Assembly (NCBI RefSeq): GCF_035581345.1
Contig: NZ_CP141608.1
Coordinates: 5,672,501-5,736,500 of the forward strand
Reading direction: 5' to 3'
DNA from: Pseudomonas sp. JQ170C
GTDB lineage: Bacteria > Pseudomonadota > Gammaproteobacteria > Pseudomonadales > Pseudomonadaceae
DNA length: 64,000 bases
Every line of letters starts with the position of its first letter. Position 1 is the stretch's first letter. The translations under genes and the position numbers were made by a program. Positions 1 to 10,058 of the stretch are shown here, one piece after another. The notes under the pieces were generated by a model. The model was not told where the DNA came from, searched no databases, and saw nothing but the letters and a program-made list of their open reading frames with translations.

Positions 1-29
1 GTAAGGTGGGGTAAGGCAGTTGAAGGGGG

Positions 30-623
30 TCAGATGCTCCAGCGAGCACTGAGCAGGCGTTCGTTCAACACCCCGGGGGCGACCGGCTTGGGCCGGCGTG
101 CCAGGGCACTGTGAAACAGGTCCAGCGATTCGTTCAGCCGTTGCTCCAGGGCCGGGGCCAACTGCGCGGCGGCGCTGCCTTCGCCATAAACGATCTGGCT
201 GTCGTCGGCGAAGATCCCTTGCAGGGTTTCTTCGGCCTTGAGTGCCGACAGGACGGGCTTGAGGGCGTAATCCACCGCCAGCATATGAGCGATGCTGCCG
301 CCGGTGGCGATTGGCAATACCACCTTGTGGCGCAAGGCGCGTTCAGGCAGCAGGTCGAGCAATGTCTTGAGGGCACCGGCAAAGGAAGCCTTGTACACCG
401 GGGTGGCGACGATCAGGCCGTCGGCCTGTTCGACCAGCTGCAGAAAGTGCTGCACTTTCGGGCTGTCGAAGCGGGCATGCAGCAGGTCCTCGGCAGGAAA
501 ATCCCGCACCTGGAAAGTCACCACTTCCACGCCCTGCTCTTGCAGCCACTGGCGGCTGCGATCAAGCAGCACGCCGGAGCGTGAACGCAGACTGGGACTA
601 CCACCGAGAGAAACAACCAGCAT
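30..623 (-). CDS. ssuE: NAD(P)H-dependent FMN reductase SsuE
   Basis: Supplies reduced FMN to the alkanesulfonate monooxygenase SsuD for release of sulfite from alkanesulfonates in the cytoplasm. The 197-residue product has the flavodoxin-like FMN reductase fold: an N-terminal beta strand followed by the phosphate loop GSPSLRSRS near residues 8-16, and the conserved segment [21 protein letters not shown] in the middle. Length fits the family (about 190 residues). The start ATG has AAGGAAG 8 bases upstream. In P. putida relatives ssuA, ssuD, ssuC, ssuB and ssuF follow; here they would lie off the left edge of the window. An AT-rich stretch upstream (about 690-760) is the likely promoter and CysB-type control zone. 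Confidence 0.95.
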   Translation of the reverse strand: MLVVSLGGSPSLRSRSGVLLDRSRQWLQEQGVEVVTFQVRDFPAEDLLHARFDSPKVQHFLQLVEQADGLIVATPVYKASFAGALKTLLDLLPERALRHKVVLPIATGGSIAHMLAVDYALKPVLSALKAEETLQGIFADDSQIVYGEGSAAAQLAPALEQRLNESLDLFHSALARRPKPVAPGVLNERLLSARWSI

Positions 624-689
624 TGGAACGCTTCCTTGATCGTGTTCTAGAGGGCCGCGAGGTTATGTTCTCGCTGGAGTGGAGTGACC

Positions 690-760
690 TTAACAGCTAG
701 ATACATATATCTATAAATCATATTTTTTCATTTGTTTATTCGTTTTAGACCTATGTAGAT
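690..760 (-). promoter_or_regulatory. AT-rich upstream region of ssuE
   Basis: A strongly AT-rich stretch in an otherwise GC-rich genome, directly upstream of ssuE. It is rich in TATA and AAAT runs, like the stretches before tauA, tcyJ and the first SfnB gene. Promoter and CysB-type activator binding are inferred; no exact -35/-10 assignment is claimed. Confidence 0.4.
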
Positions 761-769
761 ATTGCCTTC

Positions 770-867
770 GTAGCCGCTGCCGCCAGGCTGCGATCGGCCG
801 CGAAGCGGTCGTGGACAGTGAATGGCGACTGCTTTGCAGTCGATCGCAGCCTGTCGGCAGCGGCTAC
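770..867. repeat. REP-like inverted repeat (27-bp arms)
   Basis: Arms at 770-796 and 841-867 are near-perfect inverted copies starting gtagccgctgcc and ending ggcagcggctac, separated by a 44-base loop. Short intergenic palindromes of this composition are common dispersed elements in Pseudomonas. No protein is encoded. Confidence 0.75.
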
Positions 868-945
868 AGCTACGGGCGCGGGTACGGGTGGAGGGCAGGC
901 ATAAAACAGGTTCTTCGCGGATTGTCGGGAAAGTTTGGCTTGGAT

Positions 946-973
946 GGTGACGGTGACGGTGACGGTGACGGTG
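946..973. repeat. Hexanucleotide tandem repeat ggtgac
   Basis: Four full copies of ggtgac plus a partial fifth run without interruption. Open frames across it give only Gly-Asp or Val-Thr runs, so it looks like a short non-coding simple-sequence array that could vary in copy number between strains. Confidence 0.85.
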
Positions 974-999
974 TGCTTATCCATTTTGGAGGGTGACGC

Positions 1000-1617
1000 C
1001 ACTGGCCCCTTCCGCCCTTACGGCGGGTTCCTTTGGCAAACGCCCCAAAGGAACACAAAGGTCTCGCCCCACCAGGGGCCCTACGCTTCGCTACGGGTCC
1101 CCTCACTCCGGCGTCGCTACGGGGTATCGCGGCCTACGAGTTGCAAGCAACTCTACGTCTCGCGACTTCGGCTATCGCCGAAGGTGCTTCGCACTCACCC
1201 CTCCACGACACCTCCGCTCGGCCCTTCTGGTTAACGGGGCGGGTGGATCAAGATCAAGAGCACAATTCGCTGCGCTCTTGCTTTTGGACCAAGGTGAGTC
1301 AGTAAGCACCGCTCTTTTGCTTTTGCTCTTTTGCTTTTGCTCTTTTGCTTTTGCTCTTGCTTTTGATCTACCTGCCCCGTTAACCAGAAGGGCCGTGCGG
1401 AGGTGTCGTGTAGGGGCTAGCGCGAAGCGCCTTCGGCCGTGGCCGAAGTTGCGAAGCGTAGACTTGGCGAAGCAAGTCGTAGCTCGCAATGCCCCGTAGC
1501 GACACCGTAGCGAGGGGACCCGTAGCGAAGCGTAGGGCCCCTGGTGGGGCGAGAATTTTTTGCTTACTTTTTTTTCGACTGAAAAAAAGTAAGGCGCCGT
1601 AAGGGCGCAAAGGTGAC
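1000..1617. repeat. Large imperfect inverted repeat, ~240-bp arms
   Basis: Left arm about 1000-1241, right arm about 1373-1617. Matching landmarks in opposite orientation include aaccagaagggcc, acacctccg/cggaggtgt, the repeated 'gcttcgctacgggtcccct' type segment, and the outer cgcccttacggcg/cgccgtaagggcg. The loop (1242-1372) holds a 14-bp tandem array. Open frames in both arms translate to the same low-complexity peptide (for example PPGALRFATGPL) read from opposite strands, which is what an inverted duplication produces. I regard it as a non-coding dispersed Pseudomonas repeat, not a gene. No transposase or target-site duplication was recognised. Confidence 0.8.
1311..1364. repeat. 14-bp tandem repeat in the loop of the large inverted repeat
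   Basis: Three exact copies of gctcttttgctttt followed by a fourth that lacks two T bases. It lies inside the loop of the 1000-1617 inverted repeat and is probably a slippage-prone simple repeat. Confidence 0.85.
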
Positions 1618-1715
1618 TCCGCGCCGCCGTGGCAAATGGATAAGCTCACAAAAGCCGCAAGCCACAAAGCCACAAAGCCACAAACAACATCAAACCCGTA
1701 AAACCGTGAAGAACC

Positions 1716-1741
1716 ATAAAAAAGGGCCGTCGAAACGGCCC
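1716..1741 (-). terminator. Rho-independent terminator of lsfA
   Basis: Read on the minus strand, GGGCCGT-TTCG-ACGGCCC is followed by a T6 run. It begins about 20 bases after the lsfA stop codon, so it ends the lsfA transcript before the repeat block. Confidence 0.85.
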
Positions 1742-1761
1742 AAATATCCCTGCTATTGGAT

Positions 1762-2400
1762 TCAGCGGTTGGGTTGCGGGGTCAGACGCAGGTACGGTTT
1801 GACCGCCCGGTAGCCCTTCGGAAAGCGTTGCTTGATTTCGTCTTCATCCTTGAGCGACGGCACGATCACCACCTCGTCACCGTCCTGCCAGTTGGCCGGG
1901 GTGGCGACCTTGTGGTTGTCGGTCAGCTGCAAGGAGTCGATCACCCGCAGGATCTCGTTGAAGTTGCGGCCGGTGCTGGCCGGGTAGGTAATGGTCAGGC
2001 GGATCTTCTTGTTCGGGTCGATCACGAACAAGGAACGTACTGTCAGGGTGTCACTGGCGTTGGGGTGGATCAAGTCGTAGAGGTCCGACACCTTGCGATC
2101 GGCATCGGCCAGGATAGGGAAGTTGACCACGGTATTCTGGGTTTCGTTGATGTCGTCGATCCAGCGGTGGTGGGAGTCCACCGGGTCTACCGACAGGGCA
2201 ATCGCCTTGACGCCGCGCTCGGCGAACTGGTCCTTGAGCTTGGCGGTAAAGCCCAGTTCGGTGGTGCATACCGGGGTGAAGTCGGCCGGATGCGAAAACA
2301 GCACGCCCCAGCTGTTGCCCAGCCACTCATGGAACCGGATCTTGCCGGCGCTGGATTCCTGTTCAAAGTCGGGGGCGATATCGCCGAGTCTGAGGCTCAT
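1762..2400 (-). CDS. lsfA: 1-Cys peroxiredoxin LsfA
   Basis: Reduces hydrogen peroxide and organic peroxides with a single peroxidatic cysteine in the cytoplasm. In P. putida it is a sulfate-starvation-induced protein. The 212-residue sequence has the AhpC/TSA thioredoxin fold with the active-site motif PVCTTE (Cys45) and the C-terminal Prx6-type domain (VVIVPSLKDEDEIKQRFPKG). No resolving cysteine is seen in the usual 2-Cys position, and the length matches the 1-Cys group. The gene is flanked by its own terminator downstream and the porin terminator upstream, so it is probably monocistronic. The AT-rich stretch 2440-2510 is the likely promoter. Its neighbours ssuE and tau fit the sulfur-starvation regulon. 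Confidence 0.95.
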   Translation of the reverse strand: MSLRLGDIAPDFEQESSAGKIRFHEWLGNSWGVLFSHPADFTPVCTTELGFTAKLKDQFAERGVKAIALSVDPVDSHHRWIDDINETQNTVVNFPILADADRKVSDLYDLIHPNASDTLTVRSLFVIDPNKKIRLTITYPASTGRNFNEILRVIDSLQLTDNHKVATPANWQDGDEVVIVPSLKDEDEIKQRFPKGYRAVKPYLRLTPQPNR

Positions 2401-2512
2401 GGTGCGGCTCCTTGGCTGAGTTCGTTATGGGTTCACTGTGCCTGCAAGCAATAGAAATTAAAAAGAATAAATATCGATTTGTTTATAACCTTTAAATCTA
2501 TCAATGCGCAGA

Positions 2513-2542
2513 CAAAAAAAAGCCTCGCACTAAGGCGAGGCT
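2513..2542 (-). terminator. Rho-independent terminator of the OprD-family porin gene
   Basis: On the minus strand the stem AGCCTCGC/GCGAGGCT is followed by an unbroken T8 run. It lies just after the porin stop codon at 2560. Confidence 0.9.
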
Positions 2543-2559
2543 TCTCGTTTCAACCGGAC

Positions 2560-3888
2560 TTACATGAAGCTGTAAGTGTAGTTGAAGATCAGACGGGTCT
2601 GATCCTGATCGGGGCTGGCTTCGCTGCCGCCGCCACGGTAAACACCGTGACGCAGGCTGGCGCCCAGGCCCTTGAGGGTGCCTTCCTGGATCACGTAGTC
2701 GACACGGGCGTCGCGTTCCCACTCGCTGTAGTCGCTGCCACCGGTGCGGCTACGGATGTCGTCACCACGCAGGTAGGAGATCGAGGTCTTCAGACCAGGA
2801 ACACCCAGGCGGGCGAAGTCATAGGAGTACTGACCGAAGGTGGTGTTCTCACCGGCACGGGCAAACTGGTTGATCATGCTATCGGTGAACAGGTAGAAGC
2901 TCGAACCACCGGCGCCTTCGTTGCGGCCGTTGCCGTCAACCACGTTGCCCTGGTTCAGCCAGACGAAACCACCGTCATCGCCGATCTGCTGGTGACCCAG
3001 CAGGAAGGCATGGCCACCCAGGGAGTAGGTGAACATGGCGCTCCAGGTCTTGTTGTCGACCTCGCCGGCGTTCTTGGCATAGCCACTGTTGTTGTTGAAG
3101 GCGTAGCCGGCTTCACCGTTCTTGCCATCGCTGCTGCTGTCGAAGTAGCGGATGTCGGTCTTGAACGACTGGTCTTCAGCAATCGGCAGGACGTGTACCA
3201 GGCCCAGGAAGTGCTGTTTGTAGAAGTCTTCCAGGTTCGAGTAGTAGTACTGCAGGGTCAGGTCTTTGGTGACCTTCCAGTCGCCACCGGCGAACTGGAA
3301 CTTGTTGCTGTCCTGGGTAGCACCGGCAACCGACAGGCCGGTACGGTTGCTCGAAGCACGACCCATGGCGTGGGTCAGCTGACCGGCGTTGAGGGTCAGG
3401 CTGTCGATTTCCTTGGACTGGATGGTGCCGCCTTCAAACGTTTGCGGCAGCAGACGACCGTCGTTGGCTACCAGGATCGGCAGGTTTGGCGCCAGGGCGC
3501 TACCGAAGTGAGCTTCAGTCTTGGAGAAACGCGCTTTGGCGTTGGCACCGAAACGCGCCCACTGGCTCTCGGCCGAACCGTCAGTGTCGCTTGGGAAGAA
3601 GCTGCTGTTGTCCGGGTGGTGGCCACGGCCGCCATCCAGGTGAATACCCCACAGTGCTTGTGCATCAACACCAAAACCAACGGTACCCTCGGTGAAACCC
3701 GAGATGTAGTCGACTTTGAAGCCCTGACCCGATTCACGGTTGTCAGCGCCACCATCACGGTTGTCGTTGTTGAAGTACATGGTGCGGGAGCTGAGCGACA
3801 GCTTGCTGTCTTCAACGAAACCGGCGGCACCTGCCTGCTGGGCCAGAACCCCTACGGCCACGGCAATTGCCAAGGTCGACTTGTACAT
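2560..3888 (-). CDS. OprD-family outer membrane porin
   Basis: A substrate-selective trimeric or monomeric beta-barrel porin of the outer membrane. The 442-residue protein starts with a signal peptide (cleavage near residue 22, after AQQAGA) and continues with the OprD-family opening FVEDSKLSLSSRTMYFNNDN, then alternating amphipathic strands rich in Gly, Tyr and Asp. It ends with YTYSFM; the usual terminal Phe of the barrel is one residue in. It sits divergent from tauA, so it may carry organosulfur compounds such as taurine or sulfonates, but substrate is inferred only from position. Related P. putida proteins are called OprE; I do not assign a symbol. Confidence 0.9.
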   Translation of the reverse strand: MYKSTLAIAVAVGVLAQQAGAAGFVEDSKLSLSSRTMYFNNDNRDGGADNRESGQGFKVDYISGFTEGTVGFGVDAQALWGIHLDGGRGHHPDNSSFFPSDTDGSAESQWARFGANAKARFSKTEAHFGSALAPNLPILVANDGRLLPQTFEGGTIQSKEIDSLTLNAGQLTHAMGRASSNRTGLSVAGATQDSNKFQFAGGDWKVTKDLTLQYYYSNLEDFYKQHFLGLVHVLPIAEDQSFKTDIRYFDSSSDGKNGEAGYAFNNNSGYAKNAGEVDNKTWSAMFTYSLGGHAFLLGHQQIGDDGGFVWLNQGNVVDGNGRNEGAGGSSFYLFTDSMINQFARAGENTTFGQYSYDFARLGVPGLKTSISYLRGDDIRSRTGGSDYSEWERDARVDYVIQEGTLKGLGASLRHGVYRGGGSEASPDQDQTRLIFNYTYSFM

Positions 3889-4336
3889 GTTTTGCTCCTC
3901 TCGTTTTCTAATTCTTGTGTTTCGCTTACGGCAGAATCTGAAGTCCTGCTCGTTGTCGATTGGCGATTAGCACCAAAGCGTGACCGTCAAGTCAATCGTA
4001 ACTATTCATTTCACTACTTTGGTCTAATGCACCAGCCCCTTGGGTCAAGGATAATAACAATCCTATAAATCCAAAAAGCCTTATTTCAGAATTCTTCAGA
4101 CTAATCTGGAATATGCTCCAAATTTTCTCCGCCAGCTGCGTTCGTGTCCCTTTTAATTCCTTCCGATTATAAGATCTAATTTTTTAGACCTAACCTTCTG
4201 GGTCCCGTCCTTCGGCCCCCAACAACCTTAAATCAAATGACTCCTAAGCTAATTCTAAAAAGTTATTTATTTTAACTTTCTTAGATCATTTAGCCTTTCT
4301 TCTCTCGCACCCCCAACGCCTGAGAAGGAGTTCACC
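3889..4336. promoter_or_regulatory. Divergent promoter region between the porin gene and tauA
   Basis: About 450 bases without a gene. The sequence is much more AT-rich than its surroundings, especially 3980-4110 and 4228-4290 (aagttatttattttaactt at 4259-4278). It must hold both the porin promoter (minus) and the tau promoter (plus). The AT-rich islands are candidate CysB-type sites; this is inferred. The tauA ribosome-binding site GAGAAGGAG lies just before its ATG. Confidence 0.5.
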
Positions 4337-5314
4337 ATGACCCTGCATGCCCCACTGCGCCTGTTTGCCGCCTTGACCCTGGCGGGCACCAGCTGGTTGG
4401 CCCAGGCGGCCGATCTGACCGTGGCCTACCAGACGACCGTTGATCCGGCCAAAGTCGCCCAGGTCAACGGCGACTATGAAAAAGCCAGCAAGGCCAGCAT
4501 CGACTGGCGCAAATTCGACAGCGGCGCCGATGTGATCACGGCCGTAGCCTCGGGCGACGTGCAGATCGGTTATCTCGGCTCCAGCCCACTGGCGGCCGCC
4601 GCAACCCGCAAGCTGCCGGTGGAAACCTTCCTCATCGCTACCCAGATCGGCGCTGCCGAAGCCCTGGTGGCCCGTGACGGCGCCAACATCAACTCGCCAC
4701 AGGACCTGATCGGCAAGAAGATCGCCGTGCCTTTCGTGTCGACCGGCCATTACAGCCTGCTCGCCGCACTCAAGCAGTGGAACATCGACCCAGCCAAGGT
4801 GCAGATCCTCAACCTGGCGCCACCAGCGATCATCGCCGCCTGGAAGCGTGGCGACATTGATGCCACCTACGTATGGGACCCCGCCCTGGGTGTCGCCAAG
4901 GAAACCGGCAAGGTGCTGATCACCTCCGGCGAGCTGGCCAAGAAAGGCGCACCGACCTTCGACGCCTGGATCGTGCGCAAGGACTTCGCGGCCAAGCACC
5001 CGGACATCGTCAAGGCATTCGCCACCGTGACCCTGGACGCCTACGCCGACTACCGCAAGGACCCGCAAGCCTGGCTGGCCAACCCGAGCAACGTCGACAA
5101 GCTGGTCAAGCTGTCCGGCGCCAAGGCCGCCGACATCCCGGGCCTGCTGCAAGGCAACGTGTTCCCGCTGGCCGCCGACCAGGTCGCCGCACTGGGCGCC
5201 CCGACCACCCAGGCCATTACCGACACGGCCACCTTCCTCAAGGCACAGGGCAAAGTCGACGCGGTCCTGCCGGACTACGCGCCCTATGTCAGCGCCCAGT
5301 TCATCCCCAACTGA
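4337..5314 (+). CDS. tauA: Taurine ABC transporter substrate-binding protein TauA
   Basis: Periplasmic binding protein that delivers taurine to the TauBC importer. The 325-residue product has a signal peptide (cleavage about residue 24, AQA before AD), then the SsuA/TauA (NMT1-like) fold with the typical taurine-binder segments [28 protein letters not shown] and [18 protein letters not shown]. It ends just before tauB (13-base gap), and tauB, tauC and tauD follow on the same strand, giving one tauABCD operon expected to be switched on by sulfate limitation. Confidence 0.96.
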   Translation: MTLHAPLRLFAALTLAGTSWLAQAADLTVAYQTTVDPAKVAQVNGDYEKASKASIDWRKFDSGADVITAVASGDVQIGYLGSSPLAAAATRKLPVETFLIATQIGAAEALVARDGANINSPQDLIGKKIAVPFVSTGHYSLLAALKQWNIDPAKVQILNLAPPAIIAAWKRGDIDATYVWDPALGVAKETGKVLITSGELAKKGAPTFDAWIVRKDFAAKHPDIVKAFATVTLDAYADYRKDPQAWLANPSNVDKLVKLSGAKAADIPGLLQGNVFPLAADQVAALGAPTTQAITDTATFLKAQGKVDAVLPDYAPYVSAQFIPN

Positions 5315-5327
5315 TTCGGAGCTTGTC

Positions 5328-6118
5328 ATGGCATTGCTTGAGCTGGAGCGCATCAGCGCACAGTACCCCGGCGCAGCCGTGCCGGTGCTGACCGACATCA
5401 CCCTGAGCCTGGGCCCGGAGCAACTGCTGGTGGCCCTCGGCCCTTCCGGCAGCGGCAAGACCTCGCTGCTCAACCTGATCGCAGGCTTCGTCGCGCCCAG
5501 CGCTGGCCGTATCACCCTTGATGGCGTACCGGTGCAAGGTCCTGGTGCCGAGCGCGGCGTGGTCTTCCAGGACGACGCCCTGCTGCCGTGGCAGGACGTG
5601 CTGGCGAACGTCGCCTTCGGCCTGGAGCTGGCCGGGGTGCCGCGCGCCGAGCGCGAACGCAAGGCCCGGGAGATGCTGGCCCTGGTCGACCTCAGCGACT
5701 TCGGCAACCGGCGGGTCTGGCAGTTGTCCGGTGGGCAGAAGCAACGCGTAGGCCTGGCCCGCGCCCTGGCTGCCGACCCACGGGTTCTGTTGATGGATGA
5801 GCCGTTCGGCGCGCTGGACGCCTTTACCCGTGAACAGATGCAGGAGCTGCTGTTGCAGGTCTGGCGACGCACGGCCAAGCCGGTTTTCCTGATTACCCAC
5901 GACATTGAAGAAGCCGTGTTTCTCGCCACCGACCTGATTCTGCTGGCGCCCAATCCCGGGCAGATCGTCGAACGTCTGCACCTGGATTTCGGCCAGCGTT
6001 ACGCCGCCGGCGAATCGGCGCGGGCGATCAAGTCCGACCCGCGTTTTATCGAAACCCGCGAGCACGTCCTGGCCCGGGTGTTTTCCCAACGCAGCGCCAC
6101 CGTGCGCCAGGAGATCGC

Positions 6119-6122
<4 letters not shown>
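5328..6122 (+). CDS. tauB: Taurine ABC transporter ATPase TauB
   Basis: Cytoplasmic ATPase of the taurine importer. The 264-residue protein shows Walker A GPSGSGKT (38-45), the signature LSGGQKQR, Walker [13 protein letters not shown] and the switch histidine in LITHDIEEA. An in-frame ATG at 5286 lies inside tauA; the ATG at 5328 gives the family N terminus [15 protein letters not shown] and is preferred. Its stop overlaps the tauC start as ATGA (6119-6122), indicating translational coupling. Confidence 0.96.
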
Positions 6123-7808
<1,686 letters not shown>

Positions 7809-7813
7809 CGTTT

Positions 7814-7878
7814 TCGCGGGGCAAGCCCCCCTCCCACCGGATTTGCATCGCCCCGGCAGGAGCGGGCTTGCCCCGCGA
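7814..7878. repeat. REP pair between tauD and betT
   Basis: Two inverted copies of the P. putida REP core: tcgcggggcaagccc at 7814-7828 and caggagcgggcttgcc... at 7857-7878. They sit between convergent tauD and betT and probably act as a bidirectional transcript end or stabiliser. Confidence 0.8.
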
Positions 7879-7884
7879 TACGCA

Positions 7885-9885
7885 TCAACGAACCAAATGC
7901 AAAAACTGCATGTGCCGCTCGTACTGGTCGAGGATGTCGTTGATGATCTGCTCCTTGCTGTAGCCGACCAGGTCATAGTCCTGACTGCCTTCGCTCAGGT
8001 GCACTTCCGCGCGATAGTAACGACGGTTCTTCAACTCCTGGGTGCCCAACCCGCCCAAGGCGAATGACGGGGTGAAGTACCCGCGCATCTGCACCTGGTA
8101 GATGAACGGCTGCTCTTCACCATGGCCGATCTTCAGGCTGACGTTGTCGTGGCTCGGGTCTTCCTGGGTGATGACGTTAAGGCCCTTCTCGACAAACACC
8201 TCGGTCACCTCGGCAATCGCCGGGCGCACCACGTCGTCCATGAAGCGGTACACCTCATCGCGTGACGGGAAATGCACGGCCTGGCTCAAACGCTGGCGCC
8301 AGCCGCCACGTCCGCGGCGCGAGTTGGCAAAGGGTGCCAGCGAATGCATCTGCGCAATCTGACGCTGCGACTCCAGGTAGAACGCCTTGTGCAGGCCCCA
8401 CATCATCGCCAGCAGAATCACCGAGAACGGCAGCGAGGTCAGCACCACGGCCGACTTCAACGAGTCGATACTGCCGGCGAACAACAGGCCACTGGTCACC
8501 AGCGCGGTCATCACACCCCAGAACACCCGCAGCCAGTTGGGCCCGTCTTCATCGGCGTTGCCACCGCGGGCAGACAGGGTCGACAGCACCACCGTGCCGG
8601 AGTCGGCCGAGGTCACGAAGAACACGAAGCTGATGAACACCGTGACGCCGATGACCACCTTGCTCCAGGGGTAGGTTTCCAGCAGCAGGTAAAGGGTCAT
8701 CGACGGGTTTTCGAGCGCCGATTGGCCCAGCGCCGTCATGCCGTGATCGAGCACCTGGGACATGGCGCTGTTGCCGAAGATCGACATCCACGCCAGGGTG
8801 AAGCCCAACGGAATCAACAGCACGCCGAAGACGAACTCGCGGATGGTCCGGCCACGGGAAATCCGCGCGATGAACAGGCCGACAAAGGGCGCCCAGGCAA
8901 TCCACCAGGCCCAGTAGAACACGGTCCAGCCGCCCAGCCAGTCACTGGCTTCGTTGTAGGCGTACACATCAAAGCTCTTGCGCGGCAAGGCTCCCAGGTA
9001 GTCACCCAGGTTCTGGATCAGGGTGTTGAACAGGTGCTGGGTGGGCCCGGCAAACAGCACGAACAGCAACAGCGCGCAGGCCAGGACCATGTTGATGTCG
9101 GACATCACCCGCACGCCCTTCTCGACCCCGGCCACGGCAACCGCCACCGCCGCGCCCATCATCAGCGTGATCAGCGCCACTTGTACCCATTGGGTATGCG
9201 GGACGCCAAAGAGGTAATCCAGGCCCGAGTTCAGGTGCAGTACACCAAAGCCCATGTCGGCGCCCAGGCCGAACACCGTGGCGATGATGCCAAAGCCATC
9301 CACCGCATAACCGATCGGCCCGTTGATGCGCTTGCCGATCAGCGGGTAGAGCGCCGAGCGCAGGGCCAACGGCAGGTTGTGACGGTAGGCGAAGTAGGCC
9401 AGGGCCATGCCGACGAAGGCGAAAACGCCCCAGCCATGCAGGCCCCAGTGCAAGAACAGCAGCTGCATTGCCTGGCGCCCGGCCTCGGCAGTGCCAGCCT
9501 CGCCCTGGGGCGGCTGGAGCATATGGGTCAGGGGTTCGGAGACGCAAAAGAAGAACAGCGTGATACTGATGCCGGCGGCAAACAGCATGCCGGCCCAGGA
9601 CAGGTAGCTGAACTCGGGCTCGTCGTGGTCGGCACCGAGCTTGATCTTGCCGTAGCCAGACAAGGCGGTGACCACCACGAAGACCAGGTACAGCGTCATC
9701 GCCAGCATGTAGTACCAGCCGACCGTGTTGGCCGCCCAGTTCTGCGCCGCCAGCAACCACTCGCCCGCTGCTTGCGGGTTGCTGATGACAGCCAGTGCGA
9801 ACAGGAGGATAAAGCTCGCCGCGAAATAGAACACCGGCGGATTCATGCGGATCTTGCCGCTGGGAAGGGAACTCGGTGCACTCAT
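7885..9885 (-). CDS. betT: BCCT-family choline/glycine betaine transporter (BetT-like)
   Basis: Inner-membrane secondary transporter for choline or related quaternary ammonium compounds. The 666-residue protein has 12 predicted membrane segments, the BCCT tryptophan-rich signature WWIAWAPFVGLFIARISRGRTIREF, and the glycine-rich GMLFAAGISITLFFFC segment. A long C-terminal cytoplasmic domain (about residues 510-666) is typical of BetT osmosensory types. The start ATG has GAGGTG 8 bases upstream. A perfect 12+12-bp palindrome at 9978-10005 lies in its promoter region. Choline is the likely substrate, but choline-O-sulfate or another sulfur-linked osmolyte would fit the sulfur neighbourhood and cannot be excluded. 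Confidence 0.88.
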   Translation of the reverse strand: MSAPSSLPSGKIRMNPPVFYFAASFILLFALAVISNPQAAGEWLLAAQNWAANTVGWYYMLAMTLYLVFVVVTALSGYGKIKLGADHDEPEFSYLSWAGMLFAAGISITLFFFCVSEPLTHMLQPPQGEAGTAEAGRQAMQLLFLHWGLHGWGVFAFVGMALAYFAYRHNLPLALRSALYPLIGKRINGPIGYAVDGFGIIATVFGLGADMGFGVLHLNSGLDYLFGVPHTQWVQVALITLMMGAAVAVAVAGVEKGVRVMSDINMVLACALLLFVLFAGPTQHLFNTLIQNLGDYLGALPRKSFDVYAYNEASDWLGGWTVFYWAWWIAWAPFVGLFIARISRGRTIREFVFGVLLIPLGFTLAWMSIFGNSAMSQVLDHGMTALGQSALENPSMTLYLLLETYPWSKVVIGVTVFISFVFFVTSADSGTVVLSTLSARGGNADEDGPNWLRVFWGVMTALVTSGLLFAGSIDSLKSAVVLTSLPFSVILLAMMWGLHKAFYLESQRQIAQMHSLAPFANSRRGRGGWRQRLSQAVHFPSRDEVYRFMDDVVRPAIAEVTEVFVEKGLNVITQEDPSHDNVSLKIGHGEEQPFIYQVQMRGYFTPSFALGGLGTQELKNRRYYRAEVHLSEGSQDYDLVGYSKEQIINDILDQYERHMQFLHLVR

Positions 9886-9977
9886 TTAATGCGCACCTCG
9901 AAATGAGGGAAAAGGCTTGGATTGAACGGGTTCAGCAAAGGGTTTCCTCCTGTTGAACGCCGGCAGCGGACCACCGT

Positions 9978-10005
9978 TTTAACTTGAACAAGCGTTCAAG
10001 TTAAA
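9978..10005. promoter_or_regulatory. Perfect palindrome upstream of betT, probable repressor operator
   Basis: tttaacttgaac and gttcaagttaaa form 12-bp perfect arms around aagc, 93 bases before the betT start. Length and symmetry suit a TetR-family dimer (BetI controls choline genes). There is no T run, so a terminator for the upstream serine acetyltransferase gene is less likely. Confidence 0.55.
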
Positions 10006-10058
10006 CATGGATGGGGTCCGCAATGCGACCCGATGCCGCAAGCCAAGCCTGGTTTCGG

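Noticed and set aside
993..1673. Several 60-170 codon frames inside the large inverted repeat
   Set aside because: Frames exist on both strands with low-complexity Arg/Pro/Ser-rich products, and the same peptide appears from both arms. This is repeat sequence, not a gene.
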